Of a stretch of 12,181 bases of DNA, positions 1-7,552 are shown piece after piece. Positions within the stretch are counted from its first letter, which is position 1. Each line of letters opens with the position of its first letter. Under the pieces are notes generated by a model, which had not been told where the DNA came from, ran no database searches, and was given only the letters and a program-made list of their open reading frames with translations. The stretch is from LB3-1 sp036401895. Lineage in GTDB: Bacteria; Chloroflexota; Chloroflexia; Chloroflexales; Kallotenuaceae. The stretch covers positions 1 through 12,181 of the forward strand of contig DASWTW010000291.1 of NCBI GenBank assembly GCA_036401895.1. The letters run 5' to 3'. A program made the translations under genes and the position numbers.

Positions 1-1010
1 AGGCCAAGCTGGAACTTCAGGCGCAGAATCCGGCGCACGGCCGCGTCGATCACCGACTCCGGCACCTCACCGGATTCGACCAGCCCGGCCAGATGTTTAT
101 CGAAGGCGTTAGTGATCATGTCCATGTCCACGCCCGCCAGCGCGCTCAGCCGTGCCGCCGCTCGATCGTCCTCGGCAATGCCGTGCTCGACCAGCTCGCC
201 AACCGCGTTGTAATCGGTCAGCACGACTCCCTCCCACTGCCACTCGTCGCGCAGGATCGTGCGCAGCGTCAGCGGATTGGCGGTCGCCGGCACGCCGTTG
301 AGATCGTTGAAGGCGCTCATCACCGAGCCGGCACCCGCGTCAAAGGCGGCCTTGAAGGGCGGCAGATACACCTCGCGCAGCGTCCGCTCCGACATATCGA
401 CCGTGTTATAGTCGCGCCCGGCCTCCGCCGCGCCATAGGCAACGTAGTGCTTGGGACAGGCGACGATCCGCCGGCCGCTTTCAAGATCCGCCGCCTGAAA
501 GCCGCGCACGCGGGCCCGCGCCAGCTCCATGCCCAGAAACACATCCTCGCCCGCGCCCTCAGCGACCCGGCCCCAGCGTGGATCGCGGCTAACGTCGACC
601 ATCGGCGCAAAAATCCAGTCGGTGCCGCACGCCGACGCTTCCTCGGCCGCCACACGCGCGGCGCGCTCAAGCAGCGCCGGGTCCCAGGTGCAGGATTCGC
701 CCAGCGGAATCGGAAAGATCGTGCGGTAGCCGTGGATCACATCGTTGCCGACGATCAGCGGAATGCCCAGCCGCGACTCTTCGACAGCGATGCGCTGATA
801 GTGATTGATCTTGGCTGGATCGACGATCGACAGCAGCGAGCCGATCGAGCCCGAGCGAATCGCGCCGCCAGGATCGGACAGCACATTGACATCGCTCTGA
901 TTCATCTGCCCGATCTTTTCGGCCAGCGTCATGCGCGCCAGCAGCTCATCGACGCGCGCCTCGATCGCCGGGTCGATCTCGCCAAAGCGCAGCGGCTTCG
1001 AATCTACCAT
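1..1010 (-). CDS. GH3 beta-glucosidase, BglX-type (C-terminal part beyond window)
   Basis: Glycoside hydrolase family 3 enzyme, expected to release terminal beta-linked glucose (or a related sugar) from oligosaccharide non-reducing ends. Only the first 336 codons are present, covering the TIM-barrel domain; the alpha/beta sandwich domain lies off the left edge. From memory, the sequence follows E. coli BglX closely: MTLAEKIGQM at 27-36, APMVDVSRDPRWGR at 135-148, KHYVAYGA at 187-194, YNTVDMS at 201-207, and VLTDYNAV around the expected nucleophile Asp266. There is no signal peptide, unlike periplasmic BglX, so the enzyme is predicted to be cytoplasmic and to act on imported oligosaccharides. 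The start is the ATG at 1008-1010, with GAGGAG about 7 nt upstream. It begins 36 bp after the GH35 stop codon on the same strand, so the two are probably co-transcribed. The family is secure; the exact glycosidic specificity is not. Confidence 0.93.
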   Translation of the reverse strand, partial: MVDSKPLRFGEIDPAIEARVDELLARMTLAEKIGQMNQSDVNVLSDPGGAIRSGSIGSLLSIVDPAKINHYQRIAVEESRLGIPLIVGNDVIHGYRTIFPIPLGESCTWDPALLERAARVAAEEASACGTDWIFAPMVDVSRDPRWGRVAEGAGEDVFLGMELARARVRGFQAADLESGRRIVACPKHYVAYGAAEAGRDYNTVDMSERTLREVYLPPFKAAFDAGAGSVMSAFNDLNGVPATANPLTLRTILRDEWQWEGVVLTDYNAVGELVEHGIAEDDRAAARLSALAGVDMDMITNAFDKHLAGLVESGEVPESVIDAAVRRILRLKFQLG

Positions 1011-1046
1011 GTATAAGCTCCTCACGCAGAAACAAGAGCGTTCATT

Positions 1047-3455
1047 CTAAAACGAAATCGTCAGACGGTCATCCAGGCACGCCGGCTGATTGGCGATCAC
1101 CAGCGTCGTCGTGCCGCGCTGCTCGACGCGATACTGTGTGCTCGGCGCGATCTGCCGCTCGGTCTCGATCGCAATCACATCCTGAGCCTGCGTCAGACGA
1201 AAGCTGAGCGCGTCCGGCCGGATCTCCGCGATCTCGGCCGTCGCGTAGAGAATGCGCACATCGCCGCAGCGAACATTCAGCGGCAGCATGATCCCTGCCC
1301 GGCGCTCCAGCGTCAGCGCGCAGCCGTCGAGCAGCGGCTGTTCATGCTCGGTCACGTGGAGCGTTTTAGGGAAGCCGTCCAGATTGAGCAGATGGAGAAA
1401 GCGCGCGCCGTCCTCCGATGCGGTCGAGGTCATAAAGATCCCGTAGTGCGGCGAGTCGTGGCGCAGCGCGGCTCTCGCGCCCAGACGCTCAAGCGCGGAT
1501 CGAAACAGCGGAATATCGCAGCGATAGGCCGTCGTCAGCAGGATCGCGCGACCGGAGCCAAGCGGAATATCGAAGCCGCACGCCTCGCCGGTATCATAGA
1601 CGCGCAGCAGCACGTCGCCCCGGCTGGCGACAAAGCCCTGCGCGTAGTGCGTGCGCACCTCGGGTCGCGGCGCGGCCCAGCCTTCGGCCACCAGCGAGAC
1701 GAAATAGTGCGCCGACGCCTGCCGTGATCCAGCCGGCGTCAGGCCCAGCGCATCCGCCAGGATCGTACAGCGTCGCGCCTCCATGTCGAAGAGCGGCAGT
1801 TCGCCGTAGAGCAGCAGACCGCCGCCCGCCGTGAGATAGTCGACCAGCCGCCGCTGGATCGTGCCGTCCATGTAGCGCGCCGAGCCGAGCGCCAGCACCG
1901 GAGTTGTGGCCGGATCGAGCTGACGATTCTGAATGTCCACCGCGCCAAACCGATAGCCCGCCAGCAGCATCGCCCGGCCCATGATCTCCCACGCGCTCGG
2001 CCCGCGATTGGCTTCTAGATTCCCGACGATCTCACGCATCGCGGCGCTCGACGGATAGCGCGACTCGGTCATGTAGTAGTCGGGAATAAAGCCGAACGCG
2101 ACGGGATCGTGCTCCTCGCGCATCACCGCCAGCTTGTCGGCGACCGCCATCATCGCGCGTGTGGCGCTGGCCAGCGGCACGTAGGTGTAGTTCAGCTCGC
2201 CCTCGGGATTGACCGGCGCCGCGAAGCCGTGGCGCTCGCCGGTAAACGCGATGCGATCGTTGCCGTCGTGACGCGCCTCGGGCAGCCGGGAGTTGACGCC
2301 GCCGGAAAAAAGATAATAGTTCAGCAGCCGGTTGCCCTGCGCCACACACATGCGAATCTTGAAGTCGACAGCCGATGGATCGTAGCGACCGCCGTAGGTC
2401 TCGCCATAGTCGCCGCTGCCGGCCTCGAACTCGACCGACGAGAGCGGCTGGTTGGGCAGGTTGACCGCGTCCATCAGCGCGTTCATGAGGTAAAGATCCT
2501 GAAAGCTGTTGGCGTTCAGATCGCCGAGATAGTGATCCGAGCCGGACAGATAATCTTCGGCCTGCGTGTAGGACTCGTAGAGCTGGCTGATGCCGATCGG
2601 ATACGGCAGGCCACGCCCGGCGTCGGTCCCGTGAATATTGATCACGAACGGCACGCCCTTAACGCCAAACTCCTCGGCGTAGTCGCGCAGCGTGGCAACG
2701 TAGCGCGCAAAGCGCCGGCGCATGTAGTAGCCCAGATCGCGCAGCAGCCCCGGCGCGTACTCCTCACGCGGCGAGCGGATCGCGGCGTTGCGAACGTCGG
2801 CGGAGTCGAGATCGAAGGGATAGCGCGCTTGCAAGCTCGGCCGATCGTAGCGCAGCCGCAGCCAGGCCGCGAAATCGTCGAGCAGATGATCAGTCAGATC
2901 CGGGCGATTCGTCACCCACGAGAGCATGCCGATCTCGTTGTCGAGCTGCACGGCGATGATGTTACCGCCGACCGGCTGGAGCCGTGGCGCGATCACGCTC
3001 ATCACGGCGCGATACCAGTTGCGCGCGGCATGGAGAAAGCCCGGCGCCAGGTAGTCCAGCGTGCGCGTCGGCACGGGCTCGCCGTCCCAGCTGACCGGCA
3101 CGGCCTCGGGATGCTGCTCGTAGACCCAGAAGGGCACGCCCTCGTTTTTCATCTCGGCCATGATGAACGGGCCGGGCCGCACCAGAAACAGCAGATCGTT
3201 GTCGCGGCATAGGTCGATAAAGCCTGCCAGATCCAGCTCGGGCCGCGTGTGGCCGTCGAGATCGACCTGCCCGGCGACCGGCTCGTGACACAGCCACGGC
3301 ACGTACGAGGCGACCGCGTTGCAGCCGGCCGCTTTGAGCTTATCGATGCGATCCTGCCACTCGTCGCGGCGCAGGCGGAAATAGTGGATCTCGCCACACA
3401 TAATCAGCTGCGGCCGGCCGTCGATCAGAAGCTGCTTGTTTCTCAGTTCGACCAT
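1047..3455 (-). CDS. GH35-type beta-galactosidase / exo-beta-glucosaminidase-like glycosidase
   Basis: An 802-residue retaining glycosidase of the GH35 type. The N-terminal barrel (about 1-400) carries family landmarks: GEIHYFR at 21-27, YVPWLCHEP at 51-59 and RPGPFIMAE at 93-101. The predicted acid/base is Glu174 in VQLDNEIG and the predicted nucleophile is Glu342 in SVEFEAG. The acid/base motif reads DNE, as in GH42, rather than the usual GH35 ENEYG. A middle alpha/beta region (around 470-620, with LVDYLTAGGGLLLYGELP) resembles the GH42 trimerisation, amidotransferase-like domain, and a beta-rich C-terminus follows. This architecture and length recall archaeal GlmA exo-beta-D-glucosaminidases as well as beta-galactosidases, so the substrate is open. 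No signal peptide is present, so it is probably cytoplasmic. The start is the ATG at 3453-3455, preceded by GGAGGT at 6 nt; an in-frame GTG at 3494 has no comparable site. It is the first gene of the unit that continues into the GH3 gene and is divergent from the LacI-type gene. Confidence 0.9.
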   Translation of the reverse strand: MVELRNKQLLIDGRPQLIMCGEIHYFRLRRDEWQDRIDKLKAAGCNAVASYVPWLCHEPVAGQVDLDGHTRPELDLAGFIDLCRDNDLLFLVRPGPFIMAEMKNEGVPFWVYEQHPEAVPVSWDGEPVPTRTLDYLAPGFLHAARNWYRAVMSVIAPRLQPVGGNIIAVQLDNEIGMLSWVTNRPDLTDHLLDDFAAWLRLRYDRPSLQARYPFDLDSADVRNAAIRSPREEYAPGLLRDLGYYMRRRFARYVATLRDYAEEFGVKGVPFVINIHGTDAGRGLPYPIGISQLYESYTQAEDYLSGSDHYLGDLNANSFQDLYLMNALMDAVNLPNQPLSSVEFEAGSGDYGETYGGRYDPSAVDFKIRMCVAQGNRLLNYYLFSGGVNSRLPEARHDGNDRIAFTGERHGFAAPVNPEGELNYTYVPLASATRAMMAVADKLAVMREEHDPVAFGFIPDYYMTESRYPSSAAMREIVGNLEANRGPSAWEIMGRAMLLAGYRFGAVDIQNRQLDPATTPVLALGSARYMDGTIQRRLVDYLTAGGGLLLYGELPLFDMEARRCTILADALGLTPAGSRQASAHYFVSLVAEGWAAPRPEVRTHYAQGFVASRGDVLLRVYDTGEACGFDIPLGSGRAILLTTAYRCDIPLFRSALERLGARAALRHDSPHYGIFMTSTASEDGARFLHLLNLDGFPKTLHVTEHEQPLLDGCALTLERRAGIMLPLNVRCGDVRILYATAEIAEIRPDALSFRLTQAQDVIAIETERQIAPSTQYRVEQRGTTTLVIANQPACLDDRLTISF

Positions 3456-3461
3456 TTTGCT

Positions 3462-3467
3462 ACCTCC
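3462..3467 (-). promoter_or_regulatory. Ribosome binding site fixing the GH35 start
   Basis: On the minus strand GGAGGT lies 6 nt before the ATG at 3453-3455. This strong Shine-Dalgarno match favours that ATG over the in-frame GTG at 3494, which would add 13 residues and place this site inside the coding region. Confidence 0.75.
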
Positions 3468-3547
3468 GTGCTTAGCATTGCTTAGCGGCGGCACGTTAGA
3501 TGCTTAAAAATTATTCACCGATTGTACGACGTTGCATCATAGCAAAG

Positions 3548-3576
3548 CTTATGCTACTGTTAACGCTTACAGTAAA
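3548..3576 (-). promoter_or_regulatory. Candidate promoter of the glycosidase unit, overlapping the operators
   Basis: On the minus strand TTTACT (3571-3576) and CATAAG (3548-3553) are separated by 17 nt. Each matches four of six sigma-70 consensus positions. The -35-like hexamer lies in the middle operator box, which would explain repression. A TACAAT hexamer at 3521-3526 on the same strand is a better -10 match but has no convincing partner. On the plus strand, TTGCAT (3532-3537) with TACTGT (3555-3560), also 17 nt apart, is only a weak candidate for the repressor gene. Confidence 0.3.
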
Positions 3577-3596
3577 CGTTTACAGTAAACGTTATC
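3556..3596. promoter_or_regulatory. Triple LacI-family operator array, 13-bp period
   Basis: Three 12-bp boxes lie in tandem, each separated by a single A: GTTAACGCTTAC (3559-3570), GTAAACGTTTAC (3572-3583) and GTAAACGTTATC (3585-3596). The middle box is a perfect palindrome, and all three have the central CG typical of LacI/GalR-family operators. The first box extends as an imperfect 18-bp palindrome, ACTGT...ACAGT (3556-3573), on the same centre. The array lies between the divergent GH35 and LacI-type genes and ends 13 nt before the repressor ATG. A repressor bound here could shut off both directions and its own gene. That the neighbouring LacI-type protein binds here is inference from position and motif. 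Confidence 0.85.
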
Positions 3597-3609
3597 ACAC
3601 TGAAGACGT

Positions 3610-4632
3610 ATGGGCAAGCAGAACACAACAGTCCACGAAGTAGCCCGGCGCACCGGCGTCTCGATCGCGACGGTCTCGCGGGTGGTGCGCGGCGTTGGCC
3701 AGGTCTCGCCCGAAACCCGGCAGCGCGTGCAGGAAGCGATCGCCGAGCTAGGGTACCGGCCCAGCCGCTTTGGCCGCGCGCTGGTGGAGCGCCGTCACTC
3801 TGCGCTGGGCATTGTTTTTCCTGGATTGGCCGGGCCGTACTACTCAGAGGTGATTCAAGGCTTCGAGGCCGAGGCGGTGACTGCCCGCCAGAGCGTGCTG
3901 ATCTTCGGCACGCACCTGCTGGAGCAGTCCGAGGACCAGGTGCTCGACATGGCCTCGCGCGTTGACGGCATGGCGATCATGGGCGGCACGCTGTCCAATG
4001 AGTGCGTCCAGACGCTGATCGACCAGGAAGTGCCGATCGTGCTGCTGGCGCGACATCCGCTCCCCGACGTGCCGACCGTGCGCGTCGAAAACACGCAGTC
4101 CACCCGCGATCTCACGCTGCATCTGCTGGCCGTGCATGGCTACGACCAGCTCTGCTTCATCGGCAATCCCACCGGCTCGCCCGACACCACCGATCGCTGG
4201 GAGGGCTTTGCCGAAGCGCACCGTCGGGCCGGGCTGGAGCCGGGCGAGCTGATTCGCGTCGGATTTCAGCAGGCCGACGGCGTGTGGGCTATCTCGCAGA
4301 TCCTGGAGTCGGGCGAGCTGCCGCGCGCGATCGTGTGCGCCAACGACGAGATCGCGCTGGGCGTGCAGGCGGCGCTGACCGCGCGCGGCGTGCGCATCCC
4401 GGAGCAGGTAGCCCTCACCGGCTGGGACGATATTCCAATGGCGCGGCTGATCGCGCCGGCGCTCTCGACGGTGCGCCAGCCGACCCGTGAGCTGGGCAGC
4501 CAGACGGCCAAGCTGCTGCTGGCGCGGATTCGAGGTGAGCTTGACGGATCGCCCGACGTGGTGCTGCCGACCGAGGTGATCATCCGCCAGAGCTGCGGCT
4601 GCGCCCACGAGGCATCGACGAACACAGACTAG
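3610..4632 (+). CDS. LacI/GalR-family transcriptional regulator
   Basis: A 340-residue DNA-binding repressor of normal family length. The N-terminal helix-turn-helix (about 7-27) has the core VSIATVSRVV. A hinge follows (GYRPSRFGRALVERR, about 48-62), then a periplasmic-binding-protein-like effector domain to the C-terminus, including CANDEIALG and a TGWDDIPMARLIAPALSTVR-type stretch typical of the family. The protein should sense a sugar or a breakdown product of the imported oligosaccharide. Recognition helices of the VSxATVSRV type commonly bind operators with an AACG/CGTT core, which matches the boxes at 3559-3596. The start is the ATG at 3610; no strong Shine-Dalgarno precedes it, so translation may be deliberately weak. 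It is divergent from the glycosidase unit, and the transporter begins 97 bp downstream on the same strand with no terminator seen between. It is probably a local autoregulator of both arms; the effector is unknown. Confidence 0.93.
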   Translation: MGKQNTTVHEVARRTGVSIATVSRVVRGVGQVSPETRQRVQEAIAELGYRPSRFGRALVERRHSALGIVFPGLAGPYYSEVIQGFEAEAVTARQSVLIFGTHLLEQSEDQVLDMASRVDGMAIMGGTLSNECVQTLIDQEVPIVLLARHPLPDVPTVRVENTQSTRDLTLHLLAVHGYDQLCFIGNPTGSPDTTDRWEGFAEAHRRAGLEPGELIRVGFQQADGVWAISQILESGELPRAIVCANDEIALGVQAALTARGVRIPEQVALTGWDDIPMARLIAPALSTVRQPTRELGSQTAKLLLARIRGELDGSPDVVLPTEVIIRQSCGCAHEASTNTD

Positions 4633-4729
4633 ATCGTCCTGAAACAAGAAGGAGGAAACCAGCCAGAGCGATTTCCAAACAGTCGGTATAGATCATCAGT
4701 GGGTCAGGGCAAGACAAGGAGGTAGTGCG

Positions 4730-6448
4730 ATGACCAGACCACGTTTTTCGGTGCTGCTTGCGCCGCTCGTGGTACTTATGCTGATCCTTTCGGCATGCGG
4801 CGGATCTACCAGCGAGACACAGAACGGAGCCAACGCTTCCCCGGCGGGTGAGCCAGCCGGCAGCGCAGCGGGCACGTCCGGCGGCAACCAGGCGGCCGGC
4901 TCAGGCATGGTCGAGCAGCTCGACTTCGGCGGCTTCGGCGGCGGATCGAATCCACAGGTAAACTACAATCCGTTCTCGCCCAACGCATTAACCGCAGCCT
5001 ACACCTTCGAGCCGCTGCTCGTCTTCAACAACTACAGCTGCGAGGCGGTTCCGTGGCTGGCGTCCAGCTACGAGTGGAAAGACGCGCAGAATCTTGAGTT
5101 CACGATCCGCGACGGCGTGAAATGGAACGACGGACAGCCCTTCACGGCGGAAGATGTTGTCTTCACCTACAACCTGCTCAAAGCAAACGCGGCCTTCGAT
5201 AGTCCCGGACTCTGGCGCACGCTGGAAAGCGTCACCAGCAACGGTAACAAGGTCGCGTTCAAGTTTAAAGAGCCGGCCGCCAACATGCTGCTGCGCGTGG
5301 TCGACATCAAGATGGTGCCGAAGCATATCTGGGAGAAGGAGCAAGATCCGGTCACCTTCGTGAATGAAGGCGCGGTCGGCACGGGTCCGTTCAAGCCTAC
5401 GACCTTTAACGGCCAGCAGCTCGTGCTGGAGCGCAACCCCGACTACTGGCAGGCCGATAAGATCAAAGTCAATAAGCTGGTCTTCCACAAGAGCGCGGGC
5501 AACCAGCAGGCCGAGCAGCTCAACCTGAGCCAGGGCAAGTACGACACCAACGCTATGTTCGTGCCCAACATCAAGCAGGTCTACGTCGACAAAGATCCCG
5601 AGCACAACCACTACTGGTTCCCACCGGGCGGCGCGATCGCGCTGGGCTTCAACCTGACCAAACCGCCCTTCAACGATGTCGAGTTCCGCCGCGCCGTGGC
5701 CCACGCGATCGACCGCGACGCGATCGTGACCAAGGCGCAGTTCGGCTACGTCTTGAAGGCCAGCCAGACCGGACTGGTGCTGCCGGGACAGAAAGACTGG
5801 CTTTCCGCCGACATCCCGAACGAGGGCATGATCCCCTTCGATGCGCAGCAGGCGGCGCAGATCCTTGAGCAGGCCGGCTACAAGAAGGATGCCAGCGGCA
5901 AGCTGCTGAACAAAGACGGCCAGCCGATCGAGTTCACCTTCCTGGTGCAGAACGGCTGGGTGGACTGGATTCAGGCCGCGCAGATCGTGCAGCAGAACCT
6001 GAACGCGCTGGGCATGACCGTCAACGTGCAAACGCCGGCGCCGGAGAACGTCGAGAACGAGCGCGCGCTGGGCAACTTCGATCTGGTCTTTGCGGTGCAT
6101 GGCGGCTCGTGTAGCATGTACGAAAACTTCTATGTCTTCGGCAGCCCGCAGAGCGCGCCGGTTGGCGAGAAAGCCACGATCAACTACGTGCGCTTTGAAA
6201 ATCCCGAGATGGACAAGCTGATCGATCAGCTACGCCAATCGCCGGACGAGGCCGCGCAGAAGCAGGCCGTCGCCGGGATGCAGAAGATCATCTACGAGCA
6301 GTTCCCGACGATTCCGCTGTGGTACGGCGCGAACTGGTTCCAGTACAGCACGCGGCGCGCAGTCGGCTGGCCCAATGAGCAAGATCCCTACTCCAAGCCG
6401 GGCGACAGCCTGCTGGTGATTACGCATCTCCAGCCCGCCGCTCAGTAG
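4730..6448 (+). CDS. Family-5 (Dpp/Opp-type) substrate-binding lipoprotein
   Basis: A 572-residue extracytoplasmic solute-binding protein of the peptide/nickel family (SBP_bac_5), feeding the permeases encoded downstream. It has a lipoprotein signal peptide with lipobox LSAC and predicted lipidated Cys23. A Gly/Ser/Ala-rich linker follows (about 24-60), then the binding domain. The family signature spans about 124-150 (RDGVKWNDGQPFTAEDVVFT); ERNPDYW and GTGPFKP are also typical. Although named for peptides, this family also carries oligosaccharides in several organisms (for example Thermotoga and Pyrococcus), and the flanking glycosidases argue for an oligosaccharide here. The start ATG at 4730 has AAGGAGGT 6 nt upstream. 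A second SD-like AAGGAGG at 4649-4655 has no start codon after it. It is probably transcribed with the repressor gene. The family is certain; the ligand is inferred. Confidence 0.93.
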   Translation: MTRPRFSVLLAPLVVLMLILSACGGSTSETQNGANASPAGEPAGSAAGTSGGNQAAGSGMVEQLDFGGFGGGSNPQVNYNPFSPNALTAAYTFEPLLVFNNYSCEAVPWLASSYEWKDAQNLEFTIRDGVKWNDGQPFTAEDVVFTYNLLKANAAFDSPGLWRTLESVTSNGNKVAFKFKEPAANMLLRVVDIKMVPKHIWEKEQDPVTFVNEGAVGTGPFKPTTFNGQQLVLERNPDYWQADKIKVNKLVFHKSAGNQQAEQLNLSQGKYDTNAMFVPNIKQVYVDKDPEHNHYWFPPGGAIALGFNLTKPPFNDVEFRRAVAHAIDRDAIVTKAQFGYVLKASQTGLVLPGQKDWLSADIPNEGMIPFDAQQAAQILEQAGYKKDASGKLLNKDGQPIEFTFLVQNGWVDWIQAAQIVQQNLNALGMTVNVQTPAPENVENERALGNFDLVFAVHGGSCSMYENFYVFGSPQSAPVGEKATINYVRFENPEMDKLIDQLRQSPDEAAQKQAVAGMQKIIYEQFPTIPLWYGANWFQYSTRRAVGWPNEQDPYSKPGDSLLVITHLQPAAQ

Positions 6449-6457
6449 CCGGATCTA

Positions 6458-6495
6458 CAGGCGACTGAGCAGAATTCTCGCTGCTCGGTCGCCTG
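6458..6495 (+). promoter_or_regulatory. Intercistronic stem-loop between binding protein and permease genes
   Basis: Fifteen paired positions (6458-6472 with 6481-6495), including one T-G wobble, close an 8-nt loop beginning AATTC. No run of T follows, so this is not a standard intrinsic terminator. It begins 9 nt after the binding-protein stop codon and lies 64 nt before the first permease start. In other ABC operons such hairpins stabilise the upstream message or limit read-through, giving more binding protein than permease. That role is inferred here. Confidence 0.7.
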
Positions 6496-6559
6496 GCAAC
6501 AGTACGCTCGTGGGGCAAGATCAAATCTGGCCCCGCGCATCGCTTGAGGAGAACCGGTC

Positions 6560-7552
6560 ATGCGTTATTTTGTTCGCCGTTTCCTGTTCTTCCTGCTGAC
6601 GCTCTGGGCTGCCGTCACGCTCAACTTCATCATCCCGCGTTTGCAGCCCGGCGATCCAGCGCAAACGATCGTCTCCAAGATGGTCGGCCAGACCCGCGCG
6701 GTCGATCCGGCCGAGGTCGAGGCGATCCGCGCCATGCTGGGAACGCCCGATACCAGCCTGGGCCAGCAGTACATCGACTATATGCGCAACATCGTTCAGC
6801 TAAAGTTTGGCGTTTCCTACACATATTTTCCCTACACCGTGACACACATGATCAGTGAGGCGATCTGGTGGACGGTGATTCTGGTCGGCATCACCCAGGT
6901 GATCGGCTTTGTGGTCGGCACGCTGCTGGGCGCGGTGGCCGCCTGGAAGCGCAACAGCACCTTCGACTCGATCGTGAGCCTGGGATTGAACTTTATCGGC
7001 ACGCTGCCCTTTTTCTGGATCGCGCTGCTGCTGCTGTATGTGTTCTCGTTCAAGCTGGCCTGGCTGCCGACCAGCGGCGGCTTCAGCGGCGAGGCCACCC
7101 GCGAGATCAGCTGGGCCTACACGCTCGATATTCTCAAGCACAGCATCTTGCCCGCTATGGCGATCTTGATCACCGCGCCGATCGGCTGGGTGATGGGCAT
7201 GCGCAACAATATGATCCAGACGCTACGTGAAGACTACACGCGGCTGGCGATCGCCAAGGGCTTGAAGCCCTGGAAAGTTGCCCTGCGCTACAGCGCCCGC
7301 AACGCGATCCTGCCCAACGTGACCGGCTTCGCGATCTCGCTGGGCGGCATTCTTGGCGGCGTGGTCTTTATCGAGGGCATCTTCGACTATCCAGGCATGG
7401 GCCGGCTGTTGTTCGAGGCTGTCGGCAATCGCGATTATCCGCTGATGCAGGCGCTCTTTCTGTTTACCACCGTCGGCGTGCTGCTGGCGAATCTTTTCGC
7501 CGATATGCTGTACGGCGTGCTCGATCCACGTGTACGCAAAGGAGCGGGATGA
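6560..7552 (+). CDS. ABC transporter permease, DppB/OppB type
   Basis: A 330-residue inner-membrane subunit of the Dpp/Opp-type importer and half of the translocation pore. About six hydrophobic segments are visible: 8-28, 104-128, 137-163, 195-213, 255-275 and 296-318. A long outside loop follows the first segment, as is usual for DppB. The cytoplasmic EAA loop that docks on the ATPase spans about 225-252 (DYTRLAIAKGLKPWKVALRY), and FIEGIFDYPGMGRLL and LDPRVRKG are standard family endings. The start ATG at 6560 follows GAGGAG at about 9 nt. It is separated from the binding-protein gene by 111 bp carrying a strong hairpin, and its stop overlaps the start of the next permease gene, indicating translational coupling. 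Confidence 0.93.
   Translation: MRYFVRRFLFFLLTLWAAVTLNFIIPRLQPGDPAQTIVSKMVGQTRAVDPAEVEAIRAMLGTPDTSLGQQYIDYMRNIVQLKFGVSYTYFPYTVTHMISEAIWWTVILVGITQVIGFVVGTLLGAVAAWKRNSTFDSIVSLGLNFIGTLPFFWIALLLLYVFSFKLAWLPTSGGFSGEATREISWAYTLDILKHSILPAMAILITAPIGWVMGMRNNMIQTLREDYTRLAIAKGLKPWKVALRYSARNAILPNVTGFAISLGGILGGVVFIEGIFDYPGMGRLLFEAVGNRDYPLMQALFLFTTVGVLLANLFADMLYGVLDPRVRKGAG

Noticed and set aside
93..1016. Long plus-strand open frame (307 codons) opposite the GH3 gene
   Set aside because: Its product is Arg/His/Gln/Ala-rich with no recognisable motif, and the minus strand encodes clear GH3 motifs. It is an antisense frame kept open by high GC.
2109..3212. Long plus-strand open frame (367 codons) opposite the GH35 gene
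   Set aside because: Low-information antisense composition, no ribosome site that stands out, and the minus-strand GH35 motifs are unambiguous.
3456..3494. GTG start at 3494 for the GH35 gene
   Set aside because: The strong GGAGGT site is correctly spaced for the ATG at 3455 and would fall inside the coding region if the GTG were used.
4988..6100. 370-codon minus-strand frame opposite the binding-protein gene
   Set aside because: Antisense to a well-conserved SBP_bac_5 gene; no family motifs of its own.
6458..6495. Intrinsic terminator after the binding-protein gene
   Set aside because: The stem is strong but is followed by GCAACAGTACG with no T-run, and permease genes of the same system continue downstream.
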